From CBDCVO01 sp965223085 (GTDB lineage Bacteria; Pseudomonadota; Gammaproteobacteria; Ga0077536), in contig OZ244981.1 in assembly GCA_965223085.1 (NCBI GenBank), forward strand, positions 1,364,001 through 1,428,000: 64,000 nt of DNA, in the 5' to 3' direction. Positions 60,930-64,000 of this stretch are shown one piece after another. The number at the start of each line of letters is the position of its first letter. Positions within the stretch are counted from its first letter, which is position 1. The position numbers and the translations under genes are program-made. The notes under the pieces were generated by a model. The model worked only from the letters and a program-made list of their open reading frames with translations, did no database searches and was not told the origin of the DNA.

Positions 60930-61734
60930 ACTCCCCGAAGTTGAAACGACACGCCGCGGACTCACGCGGCTACTGCGGGAACGTGCGATCACAGCAGTGC
61001 GGATTCGCGAGCGACGTTTGCGCCTGCCGATACCCCGGGAATTGCCGCGGCTGTTGATCGGGCAGCGCTTGCTTACTATCGAACGCCGCGCGAAATATTT
61101 GCTGTTTAAGTTCTCACCGGGCGTGTTGCTTATTCATCTCGGCATGTCAGGCACGCTACGGGTACTGAGCCGCGATTCGCCCCTGCATAAACACGATCAT
61201 TTGGAAGTCGATTTCGACGACGCGAAGATCATGCGCTTGCGCGATCCGCGCCGCTTCGGTCTCGCTTTGTGGACCACGGATCCCCTGCATCATCCGCTGT
61301 TGGCAATGCTCGGCCCGGAACCGTGGGATGCGGGTTGCACCGGCGCCTATTTGCATGCCCGGGCGCGCGGTCGTCGCGTCGCGATCAAAAACTACATTAT
61401 GAACGGAACGACCATTGTCGGCGTCGGTAATATTTATGCGAGCGAAGCGCTGCATCGCGCTGGGATTCATCCAGCCCGGGCGGCTGGAAAAGTCAGTGCC
61501 CAACGTTACGATTGTTTGCTGACAGAAATTCGCGCGGTACTCGATGAGGCAATCGCCTATGGTGGCACCACCTTGCGGGACTTTACCCGGGACGATGGCA
61601 AGCCCGGGTATTTTCGCAACCACTTAAGGGTCTACGGTCGGGCGCACGAACTTTGTGCCTGCGGTCGCGCAACGATCAAGCAATCAGTGATCGGTCAACG
61701 TTCGAGTTATTACTGCCCCGCCTGCCAACATTGA
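60922..61734 (+). CDS. mutM: Formamidopyrimidine-DNA glycosylase
   Basis: 270 residues starting at GTG, which places the catalytic N-terminal proline as residue 2 (VPELPEVETTRRGL); no ATG can do this. The start overlaps the stop of the GldG-like gene by eight bases. HLGMSGTLRVL and GVGNIYASEALHRAGIHP are conserved, and the C-terminal zinc finger has CACGRATIKQ ... CPACQH with four Cys. It excises 8-oxoguanine and other oxidised purines. Convergent with sodB. Confidence 0.97.
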   Translation: MPELPEVETTRRGLTRLLRERAITAVRIRERRLRLPIPRELPRLLIGQRLLTIERRAKYLLFKFSPGVLLIHLGMSGTLRVLSRDSPLHKHDHLEVDFDDAKIMRLRDPRRFGLALWTTDPLHHPLLAMLGPEPWDAGCTGAYLHARARGRRVAIKNYIMNGTTIVGVGNIYASEALHRAGIHPARAAGKVSAQRYDCLLTEIRAVLDEAIAYGGTTLRDFTRDDGKPGYFRNHLRVYGRAHELCACGRATIKQSVIGQRSSYYCPACQH

Positions 61735-61828
61735 CAGCTGTGAAGCGGCCATCACCGCTCACCAATGAAAATGCTCCTCACCCTAGCTATGGGCGTGAGC
61801 GCGGTGAGCGCCTGGTGCAATATCGTGG

Positions 61829-62410
61829 CTAGGTGAGATTCGAGGCCGCAAAATCCCAATTGACGAGTTCCCAAAACGCTTTTAAGTATTTCGGCCGCGC
61901 GTTACGGTAGTCGATATAGTATGCGTGCTCCCACACATCACAGGTTAGCAGGGGTGTGCCCCCGGGCGCTTTAATTGGCGTGGCGGCATTAGAGGTATTG
62001 AGGATCTCAAGATCACCCTGCGCGTTTTGCACCAACCAGGTCCAACCCGAGCCAAAATTACCTACCGCAGCATCGGTAAACTTAGCTTTGAAATCATTCA
62101 CCGAGCCGAATACGGACGTTAGTTTAGCGCCCAAGGCCCCGCTCGGCTCACCCCCGCCGCTGGGTGACATCGAGTTCCAATAGAACGTATGGTTCCACAC
62201 TTGAGCAGCATTGTTGAACATGCCACCGCTCGCCTTAGCCACGATGTTCTCCAAGCTCGCATTTTCGAATTCCGATCCCGAGAGCGCACCATTCAATTTG
62301 TCGACGTAGGTTTGATGATGTTTGCCGTAGTGAAAGTCTAGCGTTTCTTCTGAGATATGTGGTGCCAAGGCGTCGCGTGCATAAGGGAGTGCGGGCAGTT
62401 CAATGCTCAT
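61829..62410 (-). CDS. sodB: Iron superoxide dismutase
   Basis: 193 residues. Metal ligands are in HYGKHHQTYVDKLN (His27), WNHTFYW (His74), and DVWEHAYYIDYRN (Asp157 and His161). The Gln in NNAAQVWNH and the overall length favour the Fe type. No signal peptide, so it is cytoplasmic. It dismutates superoxide. Convergent with mutM, itself a defence against oxidised DNA. Confidence 0.95.
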   Translation of the reverse strand: MSIELPALPYARDALAPHISEETLDFHYGKHHQTYVDKLNGALSGSEFENASLENIVAKASGGMFNNAAQVWNHTFYWNSMSPSGGGEPSGALGAKLTSVFGSVNDFKAKFTDAAVGNFGSGWTWLVQNAQGDLEILNTSNAATPIKAPGGTPLLTCDVWEHAYYIDYRNARPKYLKAFWELVNWDFAASNLT

Positions 62411-62637
62411 TGGGAACCTCGGGTTGATTGAACGTTGTAGTGTGGATTCAACATGCCGGTGACGATAGATTAGCCTTCGTCACACAATGCTGGTGCACAT
62501 GATCTCAACATCACTGCGCAAAATCAATCCGCATAAGTCGCGCTCGAATGCACCGCGGCGGCCAGGTACACGCGCTCAGGTTGAAACCTTGCGCACTAAA
62601 TGGATATCAACAACCGGCCGCGATATCGCTGCATTGC
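62411..62637. other. Intergenic region between ggt and sodB
   Basis: About 230 bases between two minus-strand genes. The sodB promoter should be at the left end; no clear Fur box, -10/-35 pair or hairpin was seen. Open frames here are overlaps in other frames. Confidence 0.4.
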
Positions 62638-64000
62638 CTAGTTGGCGGCGCGCGCATGCGCACGCGGTACGAAAGTTATCGCTGCGCCCTCACCCCGCGG
62701 ATCGCTCGCCGCATCCGCCACCCCAGAATGTCGCTCGCGCATGACTGCTTGCATATTCCCGTAACGCCGACCGACATCACGCAAACGATGGCCACGGCTT
62801 TCCAGATCCGCGCGCGCTTGTTTATCCAAGCCGTCGCTTTCGTATTGCACTAGATCGGGTAAATATTGGTGATGGTAGCGCGGCGTTGATACCCACGCCT
62901 CAGGCGGGTTACCCGCGGCGAATTCGAGCATACCCAATAGCACCATGGAGATGATGCGGCTCCCGCCGGGCGTGCCGATAATGCCAATGCGATCGGCGTC
63001 TTCCAGAAACGTTGGCGTCATACTCGATAGGGGGCGCTTGCCGGGTGCGATCAGATTCGCATCCACGCCTACTAAACCGTAGGCGTTGGCCACCATAGGT
63101 TTAGCCGAGAAATCGTCCATTTCGTTGTTAAGCAGCACCCCAGTACCGGCCGGCACATAGCAGGCACCGAACGGATAGTTAATGCTCAAGGTGCCCGCGA
63201 CCCGATTGCCCTCGGCATCGATAACTGAAAAGTGGGTCGTGTCTTCTCCTTCTTGCGAGTTCCCAATCGGCGGTAAGTTGTCACTTGGTGTTGCAACGCG
63301 CGGATCGAGATCGGCGCCGATGGCTGCCGCATACGCCTTACTGATCAAACGCGCGACCGGTACGGCGACGAACTCTGGATCGCCTAAGTATTGCGCGCGA
63401 TCGCGGTACGCGCGGCGCATCGCCTCGATTACGACGTGCCGGCGGGTGGCGTTGTCCAGTGATTCTAAGTCATGCGCTTCGAGAATATTCAAAGCTTCCA
63501 GTAGCACGATACCGCCAGAGGAGGGCGGTGGCGCAGAGACAATTTTAATATTGTGGTAACGGCCGACCACGGGTTGGCGCTCCACCACACGATAATTCGC
63601 CAGATCCGCGAGCGTCCAGATGCCACCGCCCGCGCGGACGCCGGCGACGAGCCGTGCGGCGACGTCTCCGCTATAAAAACCGTCACGACCGCGCTCCGCA
63701 AGCGCTGCGAGCGTGTTCGCTAGATCAGCTTGTTTTACCACGGCGCCGCGCGCGGGCACCGTACCCGCGGCCAAAAATGTCGCCGCCGCGTTGCGCTCCG
63801 CGGCCAACACCGCTTGGCGCAAGCTCGCCATACGTTCATAACGCGGCGAGACGGCAAAGCCTGTGCGCGCCAGTGCGATTGCAGGGCCTAGCGACGCCGC
63901 TAATGGCAAGCGACCGTAATGTGTTGCAAGATGCACGAGACCCGCGGGGAGACCTGGGATCGCGGCGGCGAGCGGGCCGTTGAGGGCGCGGTCGCGCACA
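62638..64000 (-). CDS. ggt: Gamma-glutamyltransferase, 5' end outside the window
   Basis: About 453 residues of the C-terminal part; the gene continues beyond base 64000. The catalytic Thr at the start of the small subunit is in SQEGEDTTHFSVID, and LSSMTPTFLEDADRIGIIGTPGGSRIISMVLLGML is the conserved small-subunit core. NSQEGE before Thr marks the autocleavage site. The upstream large-subunit region (PGLPAGLVHLATHYGRLPLA) is normal. It cleaves glutathione in the periplasm, supplying Cys and Glu. It follows (upstream on its own strand) sodB with 230 bases between. Confidence 0.94.
   Translation of the reverse strand, partial: VRDRALNGPLAAAIPGLPAGLVHLATHYGRLPLAASLGPAIALARTGFAVSPRYERMASLRQAVLAAERNAAATFLAAGTVPARGAVVKQADLANTLAALAERGRDGFYSGDVAARLVAGVRAGGGIWTLADLANYRVVERQPVVGRYHNIKIVSAPPPSSGGIVLLEALNILEAHDLESLDNATRRHVVIEAMRRAYRDRAQYLGDPEFVAVPVARLISKAYAAAIGADLDPRVATPSDNLPPIGNSQEGEDTTHFSVIDAEGNRVAGTLSINYPFGACYVPAGTGVLLNNEMDDFSAKPMVANAYGLVGVDANLIAPGKRPLSSMTPTFLEDADRIGIIGTPGGSRIISMVLLGMLEFAAGNPPEAWVSTPRYHHQYLPDLVQYESDGLDKQARADLESRGHRLRDVGRRYGNMQAVMRERHSGVADAASDPRGEGAAITFVPRAHARAAN

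Noticed and set aside
1..64000. CRISPR array, prophage, integron or transposase
   Set aside because: No regular spaced repeats, phage structural genes, integrase or transposase motifs were found on either strand.

Overview
The window looks like a chromosomal segment of a moderately GC-rich gammaproteobacterium, probably aquatic or sediment-dwelling and sulfur-oxidising. The strongest clue is gene order. The stretch 39–62 kb carries blocks that are familiar from Pseudomonas and relatives: pilT/pilU divergent from yggS-proC-yggT-metX-metW-DUF4426; a Crc/ExoIII-like gene divergent from pyrE; and slmA-argB-algC-coaBC next to radC-rpmB-rpmG. Two proteins with exosortase-type (PEP-CTERM) tails, a SoxXYZA set, a pyrophosphate-dependent phosphofructokinase paired with a proton-pumping pyrophosphatase, and an encapsulated-ferritin homologue add an environmental, surface-attached, energy-economical flavour. 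No tRNA, rRNA, CRISPR array, transposase or prophage gene was recognised. Genus-level assignment is not possible by eye.

Layout. 0–4 kb: end of an acyl-CoA carboxylase beta subunit, its biotin-carrying alpha subunit and an acyl-CoA dehydrogenase with isovaleryl-CoA-dehydrogenase-type catalytic Glu (branched-chain or isoprenoid acyl-CoA breakdown). 4–6.2 kb: a PEP-CTERM protein with a possible sigma-54 promoter, and an orphan encapsulated-ferritin gene. 6.3–12.9 kb (minus): a frameshifted TonB-dependent receptor, formate-THF ligase, a flavin-dependent monooxygenase and a cysteine hydrolase. 12.96–20.3 kb: a region bounded by two near-identical 283-bp direct repeats, each carrying a complete 52-residue membrane-protein gene. 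Between them lie a covalent-FAD oxidase, an amidase pseudogene and a four-gene minus-strand cluster (di-haem cytochrome, Tat-exported ferritin-like protein, cytochrome c, ECF sigma factor). 20.3–25 kb: a 6-oxocamphor-hydrolase-like enzyme, an alpha/beta hydrolase, a decayed DUF819 permease, a divergent Fae homologue and a second exosortase-type substrate.

25–36.8 kb: hppA and pfp, then bepA-soxX-soxY-soxZ-soxA packed end to end, a small membrane protein, an overlapping cysteine-synthase/ThDP-enzyme pair and a Nudix hydrolase. 36.8–42.7 kb (minus): MmgE/PrpD protein, threonine-dehydratase-like enzyme and three tandem PilT-family ATPases. 42.9–56.4 kb is the conserved housekeeping block. 56.4–62.4 kb: a fatty-acid desaturase, a Gld-like ABC exporter with auxiliary subunit, mutM and sodB. 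The window ends inside a gamma-glutamyltransferase gene.

Four genes show reading-frame damage: the TonB receptor, the amidase, DUF819 and radC at codon 2. The amidase also lacks its nucleophile segment, so it is truly dead. The single-base shifts elsewhere, radC above all, could be assembly errors. The best candidate for something undescribed is the duplicated small-membrane-protein cassette; next are the ECF/ferritin-like/di-haem cluster with a long perfect inverted repeat upstream, and the Fae homologue that appears to lack the catalytic histidine.
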